From NCBI RefSeq assembly GCF_001889045.1, contig NZ_CP018155.1, positions 1,359,001 to 1,423,000 of the forward strand: 64,000 nucleotides of DNA. The letters are read 5' to 3'. Every line of letters starts with the position of its first letter. Position 1 is the stretch's first letter. This DNA is from Tenacibaculum todarodis. Its GTDB lineage: Bacteria > Bacteroidota > Bacteroidia > Flavobacteriales > Flavobacteriaceae. Shown piece after piece: positions 25,891 through 34,878 of the stretch. A program made the translations under genes and the position numbers. The notes beneath the pieces were generated by a model. That model was given only the letters and a program-made list of their open reading frames with translations, made no database searches and was not told the DNA's origin.

Positions 25891-27207
25891 CTAAAAATCT
25901 TGATTCATATCCCAAGCTTCTAAAGTTTCTTTAAGTGTTTTAATAAACATTCCTCCCAAAGCACCGTTTACAACTCTATGATCGTAAGAGTGAGAAACAA
26001 ACATTTTTTGTCTGATTCCAATAAAATCTCCATCAGGTGTTTCAATTACAGCTGGCACTTTTCTTATAGCTCCTAAAGCTAAAATTGCTACTTGTGGCTG
26101 ATTGATAATTGGTGTTCCCATTACAGAACCAAAACTACCTACATTTGTAACAGTATATGTTCCTCCTTGAATTTCATCTGGCTTTAATTGATTATTTCTT
26201 GCTCTTCCTGCTAAATCATTTACAGCTTTTGTCATTCCAACCAAGTTTAATTGATCTGCATTTTTAATAACAGGAACAATTAAATTTCCGTCTGGTAAAG
26301 CTGCAGCCATACCAAGGTTTATATTTTTCTTTTTAATAATTGTATCACCATTTAAAGCAATATTTATTAAAGGATATTTTTTAATAGTTGATGCAACAGC
26401 ATGCATTAAAATTGGTGTAAAAGTAAGCTTTTCTCCTTCTCTTTTTAAGAAAGCATCTTTTACTTTTCCTCTCCATTTTACAATATTAGTTACATCTATC
26501 TCAATAAAAGATTGTACATGTGCAGAAGTTTGAACAGAATCTACCATGTGTTTCGCAATAAGTTTCCCCATACGAGACATTTCTATAACCTCATCTTCTC
26601 CGTTTACAGAAACTGGCGCAGCTTTTGGAGTATTTTTTTCAACCTTTTTGGGTTGAGATTTCTCGACTGTACTCGAAATGACAGGAGCATTTCCTCTATT
26701 TCCTAAATAAGATAATATATCTTCTTTTGTAACTCTTCCATCTTTTCCAGAACCAGCAATAGTTTCTAATTCCGCCATAGAAACTCCTTCTGTTTGTGCA
26801 ATATTTCTTACTAATGGAGAATAAAACTTTCCACTTTCAGAAGTTTTAGAAATTGGAGTGGCAACAGTTTCTTTAGCAATTTCAACACTTTTGGCTGCTT
26901 CTGTAACTGCAGCTACCGGAGCAACTTCAGCTTTAACAACAGGAGCTGAAACTTCTACACTTCCACCTTCAGTTTCTATTACCGCAATGGTATCTCCAAC
27001 ATTAACAACCGAATCTTTATCGAATAAAATTTCTACAAGTGTTCCTTCTACTTCACTTGGCACTTCACTATCTACTTTATCTGTAGCAATTTCTACAACT
27101 GCTTCATCTAATTCAATAGTATCACCAACCTCTTTTAACCAAGAAGTAATAGTTGCTTCTGCAACACTTTCACCCATTTTAGGTAACTTTAATTCGAATC
27201 TTGCCAT
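25891..27207 (-). CDS. 2-oxo acid dehydrogenase E2 (probably branched-chain type)
   Basis: 438 aa dihydrolipoamide acyltransferase. One lipoyl domain (about residues 1-78, Lys in EIATDKVDSEV) is followed by a Val/Ala-rich linker, a subunit-binding domain (FYSPLVRNIAQTEGV, about 128-165), a second linker and the catalytic domain. The single-lipoyl layout and KVDSEV context resemble E2 of branched-chain 2-oxo acid dehydrogenase rather than OdhB; no E1 genes adjoin to decide. The active-site motif reads DHRVVNGALGG, with Asn where most E2 enzymes have Asp. The second linker includes codons derived from a dispersed repeat (26655-26683). Confidence 0.88.
   Translation of the reverse strand: MARFELKLPKMGESVAEATITSWLKEVGDTIELDEAVVEIATDKVDSEVPSEVEGTLVEILFDKDSVVNVGDTIAVIETEGGSVEVSAPVVKAEVAPVAAVTEAAKSVEIAKETVATPISKTSESGKFYSPLVRNIAQTEGVSMAELETIAGSGKDGRVTKEDILSYLGNRGNAPVISSTVEKSQPKKVEKNTPKAAPVSVNGEDEVIEMSRMGKLIAKHMVDSVQTSAHVQSFIEIDVTNIVKWRGKVKDAFLKREGEKLTFTPILMHAVASTIKKYPLINIALNGDTIIKKKNINLGMAAALPDGNLIVPVIKNADQLNLVGMTKAVNDLAGRARNNQLKPDEIQGGTYTVTNVGSFGSVMGTPIINQPQVAILALGAIRKVPAVIETPDGDFIGIRQKMFVSHSYDHRVVNGALGGMFIKTLKETLEAWDMNQDF
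26655..26683. repeat. Dispersed TCGA-type repeat inside the E2 coding sequence
   Basis: Plus-strand sequence GAGATTTCTCGACTGTACTC followed by GAAATGACAG. It is a half-unit of the palindromic family seen at 33231-33281 (GTCAGTTCGAGCGCAGTCGAG). It encodes, in frame, about residues 175-185 (VISSTVEKSQ) in the linker between the subunit-binding and catalytic domains. Confidence 0.7.
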
Positions 27208-27380
27208 AGTAAGTCTGTTTTAACGAGAACAAAAGTACAAAATACTACGGATTTTTTCATCTTTTTATTGATGAAAATTTTTACACATATTTGCACTATT
27301 CGTAAAAAACAAAGCCAAAAATCAACTATAAAACAAATAACGTTGATTTTTGGCTTTAAAATTATATTTTCAATAATTAA

Positions 27381-28283
27381 CTACACCCAATCTTTAGGTT
27401 TAGCTAACACTTTTAATAATTTATTTTCTTCAGAATCTTCTTTTGGATGATGATTGTAAACCCATTGTACTGTTGGCGGCAAACTCATTAGAATACTTTC
27501 AATACGTCCGTTTGTTTTTAACCCAAATAAAGTTCCTCTATCATGTACTAAATTGAATTCTACATAACGACCTCTTCTAACTTCTTGCCAATCTTTATGC
27601 TCTTTGGTAAATTCAATTTCTTTTCTTTTTTCAACAATAGGTACATAACTTTCTAAAAAACTGTTTCCTACTTCTGTTACAAAATTATATCTATCTTGAA
27701 TTGAAAATTCTTCAGTTTCTTTTAAATAATCAAAGAACAAACCTCCTATTCCACGAGCTTCATTTCTATGTTTATTCCAAAAATAATTATCGCACGTTTC
27801 TTTAAACTTCGGATAAAATTCTGAATTATGTTTGTCGCAAACCGTTTTACAAACTGTATGAAAATGTGTTGCATCTTCTTCAAATAAATAATACGGCGTT
27901 AAATCTTGTCCGCCACCAAACCATTGTGTAACAATGTTTCCTGCTTCATCATACATTTCAAAATAACGCCAATTTGCATGTACCGTTGGAATGAACGGAT
28001 TTGTTGGGTGCAAGACTAAACTTAATCCACAAGCAAAGAAATTTCCTTCTTTTACGCCAAACTGTTTTCTTAATGCTTCTGGTAATTCCCCAAAAACTTT
28101 AGAAATATTTACGCCACCTTTTTCAAAAATGTTTCCATTTTCTATAACGCGTGTTCTTCCTCCTCCACCTTCAGCACGTTTCCAATTGTCTTCTTGAAAC
28201 GTAGCTTTCCCATCAACTTTTTCTAATGTTGAAGTTATGGTGTCTTGTAATTCTTGTATGTATTTAAAAAACTGTTCTTTCAT
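27381..28283 (-). CDS. hemF: Coproporphyrinogen III oxidase, oxygen-dependent
   Basis: 300 aa. Converts coproporphyrinogen III to protoporphyrinogen IX using O2. Family signatures are intact: GGGRTRVIENGNIFEKGGVN (about residues 40-59), WFGGGQDLTPYY, HRNEARGIGGLFFDY, and NGRIESILMSLPP near the C-terminus. It overlaps the EI24-family gene by 20 nt, so it is the last gene of the minus-strand heme run. Its presence, rather than the anaerobic hemN, shows the window's heme pathway is the aerobic one. Confidence 0.97.
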   Translation of the reverse strand: MKEQFFKYIQELQDTITSTLEKVDGKATFQEDNWKRAEGGGGRTRVIENGNIFEKGGVNISKVFGELPEALRKQFGVKEGNFFACGLSLVLHPTNPFIPTVHANWRYFEMYDEAGNIVTQWFGGGQDLTPYYLFEEDATHFHTVCKTVCDKHNSEFYPKFKETCDNYFWNKHRNEARGIGGLFFDYLKETEEFSIQDRYNFVTEVGNSFLESYVPIVEKRKEIEFTKEHKDWQEVRRGRYVEFNLVHDRGTLFGLKTNGRIESILMSLPPTVQWVYNHHPKEDSEENKLLKVLAKPKDWV

Positions 28284-29019
28284 TTTGTTTATTTAACAAT
28301 GCTACTGTTTTTACGGATGCTGCTGTTACCGATAACGGTAAAACAATTATAATTCCTACAACCGGAATTAATAAACACAGCATAAAAACAATTCCGTTTC
28401 CAATAGAAACACCTTTATTATTACCAACAAAGTTGATACTTTCTTTATAATCTAAATGCCTTTCTAACGTATAATCCATGTTTCCAAAACCTGCATAATA
28501 TGACTGAATCAAAAACAATAAAACGGTAGAAAATATATTTACAACAGGAATAAACTTTAGTAATAAAATTGGTAATGTAATTAACAACTCTTTACCTAAA
28601 TTTCTAAAATTGATTCTAATTGCTCTCCATAATTGCTCTTGAAAAGACGTTTTTCTATGATTATGGTTTAACTTTCCATTGAAATGAATTTCAATTTTTT
28701 CGGAAACCGGACTCATAAATGGCGCAGATAATGCTAAAATAATGTGTTTGTATAAGATTAATCCGATAACTAAAACAAAGATTCCACCAATAAATGAGGT
28801 GATTGTTGTTATGGTTTCTTTACCCCAATCCCAAATCCAGATTTTGGCTAAGAAGACACCAATATTATCTGATAATCCATACGCAGTAAAACCAACAATG
28901 GTTGCTGTTAAAACGCTAATTAAAATTGGGATTGCAAAATATTTCCAGAGTTTTAGTTTAGATATTAAACTAAATGCGCCAGTGTAGGCTTTAATTCCGC
29001 TTAAAATATTTTGTATCAT
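28264..29019 (-). CDS. EI24/CysZ-family membrane protein
   Basis: 251 aa integral membrane protein with about five hydrophobic segments (about residues 30-55, 75-97, 145-175, 210-240). The start MIQNILSGIKAYTGAFSLI and the segment PFMSPVSEKIEIHFNG are typical of the EI24 domain family, which includes the sulfate transporter CysZ. Transport of a heme precursor or anion is possible, but its role is unknown. It overlaps hemF by 20 nt and follows the tautomerase gene by 5 bp, so it is part of the heme transcription unit. Confidence 0.85.
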   Translation of the reverse strand: MIQNILSGIKAYTGAFSLISKLKLWKYFAIPILISVLTATIVGFTAYGLSDNIGVFLAKIWIWDWGKETITTITSFIGGIFVLVIGLILYKHIILALSAPFMSPVSEKIEIHFNGKLNHNHRKTSFQEQLWRAIRINFRNLGKELLITLPILLLKFIPVVNIFSTVLLFLIQSYYAGFGNMDYTLERHLDYKESINFVGNNKGVSIGNGIVFMLCLLIPVVGIIIVLPLSVTAASVKTVALLNKQNERTVF

Positions 29020-29024
29020 TTTAA

Positions 29025-29369
29025 TTAAATCATGTTTTTATTACAATAGGTAGCTTTCTCGAAATCTCTTATGTTTATTGAGATAATTGGCACTTCTGGA
29101 AATAACTCATTCAGTTTAGTAACAATTTGTTTAGACAAATTTGCTTTTTGAGCTTCTGTTCTTCCTTCCATTATATTTGCAAAAACATGTATAAAATCGG
29201 AATTACCTCCTTGTACCAAAGAATGCTTAAAAGGATTCATGCGCACTTTTATATCATTTCTACCAAATAAACCAGTTTCGAAAGCGGTTTCAAAAACGGC
29301 TTCTATTACTTTTTGTGGATCTTGAATTTCAAGAATTGGTTCTGAACAATCTAATATAAAATGTGGCAT
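29025..29369 (-). CDS. Tautomerase, 5-carboxymethyl-2-hydroxymuconate isomerase family
   Basis: 114 aa protein that begins MPHFILDCSEPILE, with the Pro after Met that serves as catalytic base in the tautomerase superfamily. KVRMNPFKHSLVQGG and FIHVFANIMEGRTEAQK match the CHMI (HpaF-like) family. No homoprotocatechuate pathway genes are near, so the true substrate is unknown. It lies within the heme run, 5 bp before the EI24 gene and after hemE with a ~150-bp gap that holds copy 2 of the dispersed element. Confidence 0.85.
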   Translation of the reverse strand: MPHFILDCSEPILEIQDPQKVIEAVFETAFETGLFGRNDIKVRMNPFKHSLVQGGNSDFIHVFANIMEGRTEAQKANLSKQIVTKLNELFPEVPIISINIRDFEKATYCNKNMI

Positions 29370-29417
29370 CTTAGTTTCTTTTTATTCCTAAATTTCTTTA
29401 TCTCACAGACTCCGTCC

Positions 29418-29510
29418 GCGTTAGCGATTGAAATGGCATCCTTTTTGCTTTTTCTGCAAAAAGATATAATGGAAAGCGCGACCACGCTTTTTTGCGTGGT
29501 AACGCCCAAA
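29418..29510 (+). repeat. Dispersed structured element, copy 2 (ncRNA-like)
   Basis: 93 bp. Begins GCGTTAGCGATTGAAATGGC, then ATCC, a CTTTTTGC / GCAAAAAG hairpin, ATATAATGGAAAGC, a GACCACGC / GCGTGGT hairpin and AACGCCCAAA. The hairpin arms differ in sequence from copy 1 but pair in the same places, which is what a conserved RNA structure would show. It starts right after the hemE stop codon, as copy 1 follows the AIM24 stop. Confidence 0.78.
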
Positions 29511-29518
29511 TTATTATT

Positions 29519-30550
29519 TTAAGACGGACTCTTGTATTCTTTTACAGCGTCAATAAACGCCTTGGCATTGTCTAACGGAATGTTTGGTAAAATACCGTGA
29601 CCCAAGTTTACAATGTACTTGTCTTTACCAAATTCGTTGATCATTTGGGTTACCATTTTCTTGATTTCCGCAGGTGGCGAAAACAATCTTGTTGGGTCAA
29701 AATTACCTTGTAATGTAATATTTCCACCAGATAAATAACGAGCATTTCTCGCTGAACACGTCCAATCTACACCTAAAGCCGAAGCTCCTGATTTTGCCAT
29801 AGTATCTAAGGCAAACCAACATCCTTTTCCGAATGCAATTACGGGTGCTTCATCTTTTAAAGCATCGATAATTTGCTGAATATATTGCCAAGAGAATTCT
29901 TGATAATCTACTGGAGATAACATTCCTCCCCAAGAATCAAAAACCTGAACAGCATTAACTCCTGCTGCAACTTTTGCTTTTAAATAAGCAATTGTTGTGT
30001 CTGTAATTTTTTGTAATAATTGATGCGCAGCAATTGGATTTGTAAAACAAAACTGCTTTGCTTTATCAAAGTTTTTAGAACCCTGACCTTGCACACAGTA
30101 GCATAAAATTGTCCATGGAGAACCTGCAAAACCAATTAAAGGAACCTCGTCATTTAATTTTTCTTTTGTTGCTTTTATGGCATCCATTACATACCCTAAA
30201 GTATCTTGTATATCTGGAACAATAACTGAATCTAAATCTTTTTGAGAACGGATAGGGTTTGGTAAATAAGGCCCAAAATCTGGTTTCATTTCCACATGAA
30301 TATTCATTGCTTGTGGAATTACCAAAATGTCTGAAAAAAGAATTGCAGCGTCCATTCCGTATCTTCGGATTGGTTGTACCGTAATTTCTGAGGCTAATTC
30401 TGGAGTTTGGCATCGTGTAAAGAAATCGTATTTCTTTTTGATTTCCATGAACTCTGGTAAATATCTTCCTGCTTGACGCATCATCCAAACTGGTGGACGG
30501 TCTACAGTTTCTCCCTTTAATGCTCTTAAAAATAAATCGTTTTTTATCAT
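29519..30550 (-). CDS. hemE: Uroporphyrinogen III decarboxylase
   Basis: 343 aa. Removes four carboxyl groups from uroporphyrinogen III to give coproporphyrinogen III. Signatures are [16 protein letters not shown] near the N-terminus (substrate arginines), [12 protein letters not shown] in the middle, and [11 protein letters not shown] at the end. The start is the ATG at 30550. It is the fifth heme gene of the minus-strand run (hemA, hemCD, hemB, hemL, hemE), 70 bp after hemL. Confidence 0.97.
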   Translation of the reverse strand: MIKNDLFLRALKGETVDRPPVWMMRQAGRYLPEFMEIKKKYDFFTRCQTPELASEITVQPIRRYGMDAAILFSDILVIPQAMNIHVEMKPDFGPYLPNPIRSQKDLDSVIVPDIQDTLGYVMDAIKATKEKLNDEVPLIGFAGSPWTILCYCVQGQGSKNFDKAKQFCFTNPIAAHQLLQKITDTTIAYLKAKVAAGVNAVQVFDSWGGMLSPVDYQEFSWQYIQQIIDALKDEAPVIAFGKGCWFALDTMAKSGASALGVDWTCSARNARYLSGGNITLQGNFDPTRLFSPPAEIKKMVTQMINEFGKDKYIVNLGHGILPNIPLDNAKAFIDAVKEYKSPS

Positions 30551-30555
30551 GATAT

Positions 30556-30602
30556 AGCTTTTGGCTATTGGCTTTTAGCTTTTGGCTTTGGCTTTTAGCT
30601 AT
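30556..30602. repeat. Degenerate short tandem repeat between hemL and hemE
   Basis: Repeating units of the type CTTTTGGCTATTGG / CTTTTAGCTTTTGG fill most of the 70-bp gap. No hairpin or coding sense is seen. Similar low-complexity tracts, built from other units, occur at 38894-38915 and 63361-63461. Confidence 0.7.
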
Positions 30603-30620
30603 TCTTTATTGTATGTTTTT

Positions 30621-31910
30621 TTACATTTTTGATACAGCTAACATCGCCATATCAATTGCTTTACTTATTTTTTGAATATCTTTTTCTGTTAAAGCTGATG
30701 ATAAAAACCATGCTTCAAACTGAGATGGAGGTAAAAACACACCATTTTTGATCATTTCCCAAAAGAATACTGCAAATTTCTCTGTATCTGAAGTTTGTGC
30801 TTCATCGAAATTTGTAACATTTACTTTTGTGAAAAACGGATTTATCATAGAACCGAATCTATTTACAACCAAATCAATATTATATTTCTTAGCAGTTTCT
30901 AAAAGAATTACTTCTAAAATCCCTCCTATTTCTTCGAACTTTTTATATGGATTTTGTTTCTTCAATTCCGTTAAAGTTGCGATTCCGCCAGCCATTGCAA
31001 TTGGATTTCCACTTAACGTTCCTGCTTGATACATTCCGCCTAATGGCGCAACTTCTTGCATAATTTCTTCTCTTGCTCCATACGCTCCAACTGGAAAACC
31101 TCCACCAATTACCTTACCTAAACAAGTAATATCTGCTTCAACGCCCAATAATTCTTGTGCGCCACCAAATTTAGAACGAAAACCTGTCATAACCTCATCA
31201 GCAATTAACAATGCTCCTTTTGTTTCTAAATAATCTTTTAATTCTTTTAAGAAATTGTTCTGCGGAATTACAACGCCCATATTTCCACCAATTGGCTCAA
31301 TAATTACACCAGCAATATTATCATCTCCTTCAAAATGTTTTTTTACACTTTCTAAATTATTGTATTCTGCAATTAATGTATTTTTTACAGCGCCTTCTGG
31401 AACTCCTTTTGAACCTGGTAAACTTAACGTTGCTAAACCAGAACCTGCTGCAACCAACAATGCATCTTGATGACCATGGTAACAACCTGCAAATTTTATA
31501 ATTTTATCTTTTCCAGTGAATGCTCTTGCTAAACGTATTCCGCTTAAAACAGCTTCTGTACCAGAATTTACAAAACGGACTTTATCCATTCCCGGAAAAG
31601 CATCACAAACTATTTTTGCTAATTTGATTTCGTTTTCTGTAGAAGCTCCAAAAGAGTATCCACTTTTTAAGGCTTTTTCAACTCCTTTTTGCACTTTTTT
31701 ATGTCTATGACCTAAGATCATTGGTCCGTAAGACAATACTAAATCTACATATTTGTTTCCATCAACATCTGTAATTTTAGTTCCTTTTGCTTTTTTGATA
31801 AACAACGGATTTCCACCAACTGATGAAAATGCTCTTACGGGAGAATTTACCGCTCCAACAAGGTTTACCAATCCTTTTTTATATAATTTTTCTGATTTTT
31901 TGAAACTCAT
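30621..31910 (-). CDS. hemL: Glutamate-1-semialdehyde 2,1-aminomutase
   Basis: 429 aa from the ATG at 31910 (a TTG just before it would add one residue). PLP enzyme converting glutamate-1-semialdehyde to 5-aminolevulinate. Class III aminotransferase features: NSGTEAVLSGIRLARAFTGK, CYHGHQDALLV, the DEVMTGFR aspartate, and the PLP lysine in CLGKVIGGGFPVGAYG (about residue 267). It forms the C5 pathway with hemA. It sits 3 bp after the zinc-ribbon membrane protein gene. Confidence 0.97.
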   Translation of the reverse strand: MSFKKSEKLYKKGLVNLVGAVNSPVRAFSSVGGNPLFIKKAKGTKITDVDGNKYVDLVLSYGPMILGHRHKKVQKGVEKALKSGYSFGASTENEIKLAKIVCDAFPGMDKVRFVNSGTEAVLSGIRLARAFTGKDKIIKFAGCYHGHQDALLVAAGSGLATLSLPGSKGVPEGAVKNTLIAEYNNLESVKKHFEGDDNIAGVIIEPIGGNMGVVIPQNNFLKELKDYLETKGALLIADEVMTGFRSKFGGAQELLGVEADITCLGKVIGGGFPVGAYGAREEIMQEVAPLGGMYQAGTLSGNPIAMAGGIATLTELKKQNPYKKFEEIGGILEVILLETAKKYNIDLVVNRFGSMINPFFTKVNVTNFDEAQTSDTEKFAVFFWEMIKNGVFLPPSQFEAWFLSSALTEKDIQKISKAIDMAMLAVSKM

Positions 31911-31913
31911 CAA

Positions 31914-32249
31914 TTACCTTTTTACTAAATATGAATTAAAAGTTTTAGAAGCACTCATTTGCTGTTGCCAAAATAAAAGAGGAATAATTGCGCCTAAAGT
32001 TCCAATAGCTCCAAAAAACATCCACATAATAGCAGTAGCAACAACTCCTAAAACTAAGCCTATTAATATCATCGTTTTATTTGGTTCTCCTTTTATATCA
32101 TTGACGTGAACTTTTTCAATATTGCCACAGTTTTGGCAATTTATTTGAAATTCAGTTCCTTTTTCCATTTGTAAATCTGGTCTTGTTACAGAACTTGATT
32201 TAATGACAATATCATCTTTACAAGATTTACAATGTTTATATAAATTCAT
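31914..32249 (-). CDS. Zinc-ribbon membrane protein, unknown function
   Basis: 111 aa. The N-terminal half has two CxxC pairs (CKSCKDD near residue 7 and INCQNCGN near residue 38), a likely zinc ribbon. Two hydrophobic stretches follow (about residues 60-80 and 80-95), then a short tail. It lies 3 bp after hemB and 3 bp before hemL, so it is translated with them. I do not recognise a family; a zinc-dependent membrane accessory factor for the heme enzymes is only a guess from position. Confidence 0.75.
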   Translation of the reverse strand: MNLYKHCKSCKDDIVIKSSSVTRPDLQMEKGTEFQINCQNCGNIEKVHVNDIKGEPNKTMILIGLVLGVVATAIMWMFFGAIGTLGAIIPLLFWQQQMSASKTFNSYLVKR

Positions 32250-32252
32250 AAT

Positions 32253-33215
32253 TTATCTATTTAAAACTTTTGCCGCTTCCTTAGCAAAATAAGTAATAAT
32301 AATATCAGCTCCTGCTCTTTTCATAGACAGTAAACTTTCCATCATTACTTTTTCTCCATCAATCCAACCTTTTTCTGCGGCAGCTTTTATCATTGAATAT
32401 TCTCCACTTACGTTGTAACACGCAATTGGCCTGTCAAAATTATTTTTTAAATCTCTAATAATATCTAAATAAGACATTGCTGGTTTTACCATTAAAATAT
32501 CGGCTCCTTCTTGATCGTCAAAAGTTGCTTCGCGCATTCCTTCGTCTCTATTTGCTGGATCCATTTGATAGGTTCTTCTGTCTCCAAAACTTGGCGCAGA
32601 ATCTACCGCTTCTCTAAATGGTCCGTAAAATGCTGATGAATATTTAACAGAATAGCCCATAATTGGCAAGTTTGCAAAACCTGAATTGTCTAAAGATTGA
32701 CGCATCATATCAATTGTTCCGTCCATCATTCCTGAAGGCGCAACCATATCTGCTCCTGCTTTAGCATGGGAAATAGTTTGCTTTGCAAGGTTTACTAATG
32801 TTGCATCATTATCAACATCATTGTTATGAATAACACCACAATGTCCATGACTTGTATATTCACAAAAACAAACATCAGTTATTACATATAAACCTGGATA
32901 ATTTTTCTTGATAAAACGGATTGCTTGTTGCATAACTCCGTTATCGTTCCAAGTTTCGGTTCCTTCTTCGTCTTTCTTTGAAGGGATTCCAAATAATAAA
33001 ACCGCTGGAATATTTAATTCAACAACCTCATCTAATTCCTTAGAAATTCTATCCAAAGAATATCTTTTTATTCCTGGCATTGAAGTTATTTCTGATTCAA
33101 CATTTTCTCCTTCTTCAATAAAAAGTGGATACACAAAATCGTCTACAGAAAGTTTAGTTTCTTGAACTAACCTTCTTATACCTGCTGTTTTTCTAAGTCT
33201 TCTTGTTCTGAACAT
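32253..33215 (-). CDS. hemB: Delta-aminolevulinic acid dehydratase (porphobilinogen synthase)
   Basis: 320 aa. Condenses two 5-aminolevulinates into porphobilinogen. The zinc-type metal site is present ([15 protein letters not shown], three cysteines), as are the two active-site lysines in [15 protein letters not shown] and ILMVKPAM and the [13 protein letters not shown] segment. This is the Zn-dependent form, with cysteines where Mg-dependent forms have aspartates. It follows hemCD after a 70-bp gap that holds a perfect palindrome. Confidence 0.97.
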   Translation of the reverse strand: MFRTRRLRKTAGIRRLVQETKLSVDDFVYPLFIEEGENVESEITSMPGIKRYSLDRISKELDEVVELNIPAVLLFGIPSKKDEEGTETWNDNGVMQQAIRFIKKNYPGLYVITDVCFCEYTSHGHCGVIHNNDVDNDATLVNLAKQTISHAKAGADMVAPSGMMDGTIDMMRQSLDNSGFANLPIMGYSVKYSSAFYGPFREAVDSAPSFGDRRTYQMDPANRDEGMREATFDDQEGADILMVKPAMSYLDIIRDLKNNFDRPIACYNVSGEYSMIKAAAEKGWIDGEKVMMESLLSMKRAGADIIITYFAKEAAKVLNR

Positions 33216-33230
33216 ATAATTTCAATTTGT

Positions 33231-33281
33231 CAGTTCGAGCGCAGTCGAGAACTCATTAACCTCTCGACTGCGCTCGAGGAG
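33231..33281. repeat. REP-like palindrome between hemCD and hemB
   Basis: A perfect 16-bp inverted repeat (TCGAGCGCAGTCGAGA / TCTCGACTGCGCTCGA) with an 11-nt loop, preceded by GTCAG. It lies inside the operon, so it is transcribed and would form a stable mRNA hairpin. Related sequences are at 26655-26683 (in a gene) and 38944-39052. Confidence 0.85.
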
Positions 33282-33285
33282 ACAT

Positions 33286-34872
33286 TTATTTCTTTACAAA
33301 ATGTAAATTCACCATTTCAATTACACTCTCAACTGTTGGCAGATTAGCCACTTGCACGTTTTCAAAATGTTTTCTTGCTTCTTTTGCTGTACTTTCTCCA
33401 ATACAAAAAGCTACTTTATTAGCTTTATTTTCTTGCAAATAACTCTCTACAGTAGATGGACTGTAAAATAAAACTCCGTTTACAGAATCATCAACTATTG
33501 TTGGGCTAAACATTGTTTTGTACGCTTCTACTTCGTTGACTCTAATTCCGTTTTCAGTTAAAACTGTTGGTAACGTATCTAAACGTAAATCGCTACAGAA
33601 ATAGGTAACTTTTTGTTCTGGAATTTCCAAAGAAAGATACTCTGCTAACTTTGCGGCATTTCTTGCGGCATGTTTAACTTTACCTATTCTTTGTTCTATT
33701 AATTTCTTAGTTCTACGGCCAACACAGTAAATGTTTTTAAACTGTAACTCATCCGAAGTAAAAGAATTTAAAATAGATTCTACACCATTTTTACTTGTAA
33801 AAATCACGTTTTTAATTTCGTCTTTTACTGTTTTTGGCGGAATTCTATTAAAACGTATTTTAATGAAATCGCTACTTTCAACTTTCATAGAAGTTGGCAA
33901 TAAATTCTTTTGAATTTCTGATAAAGATTTTGTTGAATATACTGAAAATTCTTTTTCAATATCTTCATCTTCAAGCATTAATTCTTTTCCGCCACGATTA
34001 ATAATATAATCGGCACAATCTTTTGCTAAATAACGATGACGACCAACTTTACCCGTTTTATTAACTGATAATTTTTTGGTTCCGTCTCTACTTAATAAAA
34101 CACCTTTAAAGTTTATTTCTTCGGTTTTTTCATCAATATAAGCCAAAGCTCCTATTGGCGCTGTACAACCGCCTTCCAATAAGTTTAAGAATTCGCGCTC
34201 AATACCAGTACAAACTTGTGTCTCGTAGTGATTTAATTGCTCGCATGCGTCTTTTATATAATCGTCTTCATTTAAGGCAGTAATCATAATTACACCTTGT
34301 GCTGGCGCAGGAATCATCCAAGATAGATTAACTGCTCCGCCTGGTCTTTTTCCTATTCTTTCTAATCCGGCAGCTGCAAAAACAGCTCCGTTCCAATCGT
34401 TATTTTCTAATTTTTCTAAACGTGTATTTACATTTCCTCTTAAATCAACAACTTTATGCGTTGGATATCGATTTAACCACATTGCTTTTCTACGCAAACT
34501 CCCAGTTGCAATAACGCCATTTGGCTGCCCAAAAAACTCTTCGTTGTCTTTTAAAACTAAAATATCGTTGTAATTTGCGCGTTTTAAAACGGCAGCTTGA
34601 ATAATTCCTTCAGGTAAAACTGTTGGAACATCTTTCATTGAGTGAACAGCAATATCAATATCGCCATTTAACATTGCAATGTCTAAATTTTTGGTGAAAA
34701 TCCCTGTAATACCAAGTTCATACAAAGGTTTATCTAAAACGATATCTCCTGTAGATTTTATCGGAACTATTTCGCATTTATACTCTAAAAATTCAAGTTG
34801 TTTACGAACTTTATTTGCTTGCCAAAGTGCTAATTCACTATCGCGAGTTCCTATTCTAATTGTTTTTTGCAT
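33286..34872 (-). CDS. hemCD: Fusion of hydroxymethylbilane synthase and uroporphyrinogen III synthase
   Basis: 528 aa two-domain protein. Residues 1 to about 305 are HemC: RIGTRDSELALWQANKV, DIAVHSMKDVP, ATGSLRRKAMW, and the dipyrromethane-cofactor cysteine in LEGGCTAPIG (Cys236). Residues from about 310 onward are HemD: NVIFTSKNGVESIL, the weakly conserved two-lobe fold, and GVLFYSPSTVESYLQ. One chain thus makes hydroxymethylbilane and closes it to uroporphyrinogen III. No frameshift; a single open frame. It follows hemA by 6 bp. Confidence 0.95.
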   Translation of the reverse strand: MQKTIRIGTRDSELALWQANKVRKQLEFLEYKCEIVPIKSTGDIVLDKPLYELGITGIFTKNLDIAMLNGDIDIAVHSMKDVPTVLPEGIIQAAVLKRANYNDILVLKDNEEFFGQPNGVIATGSLRRKAMWLNRYPTHKVVDLRGNVNTRLEKLENNDWNGAVFAAAGLERIGKRPGGAVNLSWMIPAPAQGVIMITALNEDDYIKDACEQLNHYETQVCTGIEREFLNLLEGGCTAPIGALAYIDEKTEEINFKGVLLSRDGTKKLSVNKTGKVGRHRYLAKDCADYIINRGGKELMLEDEDIEKEFSVYSTKSLSEIQKNLLPTSMKVESSDFIKIRFNRIPPKTVKDEIKNVIFTSKNGVESILNSFTSDELQFKNIYCVGRRTKKLIEQRIGKVKHAARNAAKLAEYLSLEIPEQKVTYFCSDLRLDTLPTVLTENGIRVNEVEAYKTMFSPTIVDDSVNGVLFYSPSTVESYLQENKANKVAFCIGESTAKEARKHFENVQVANLPTVESVIEMVNLHFVKK

Positions 34873-34878
34873 GGTGTC

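Noticed and set aside
30150..30488. 112-aa minus-strand frame inside hemE
   Set aside because: It is an alternative frame of hemE with no start context or family match.
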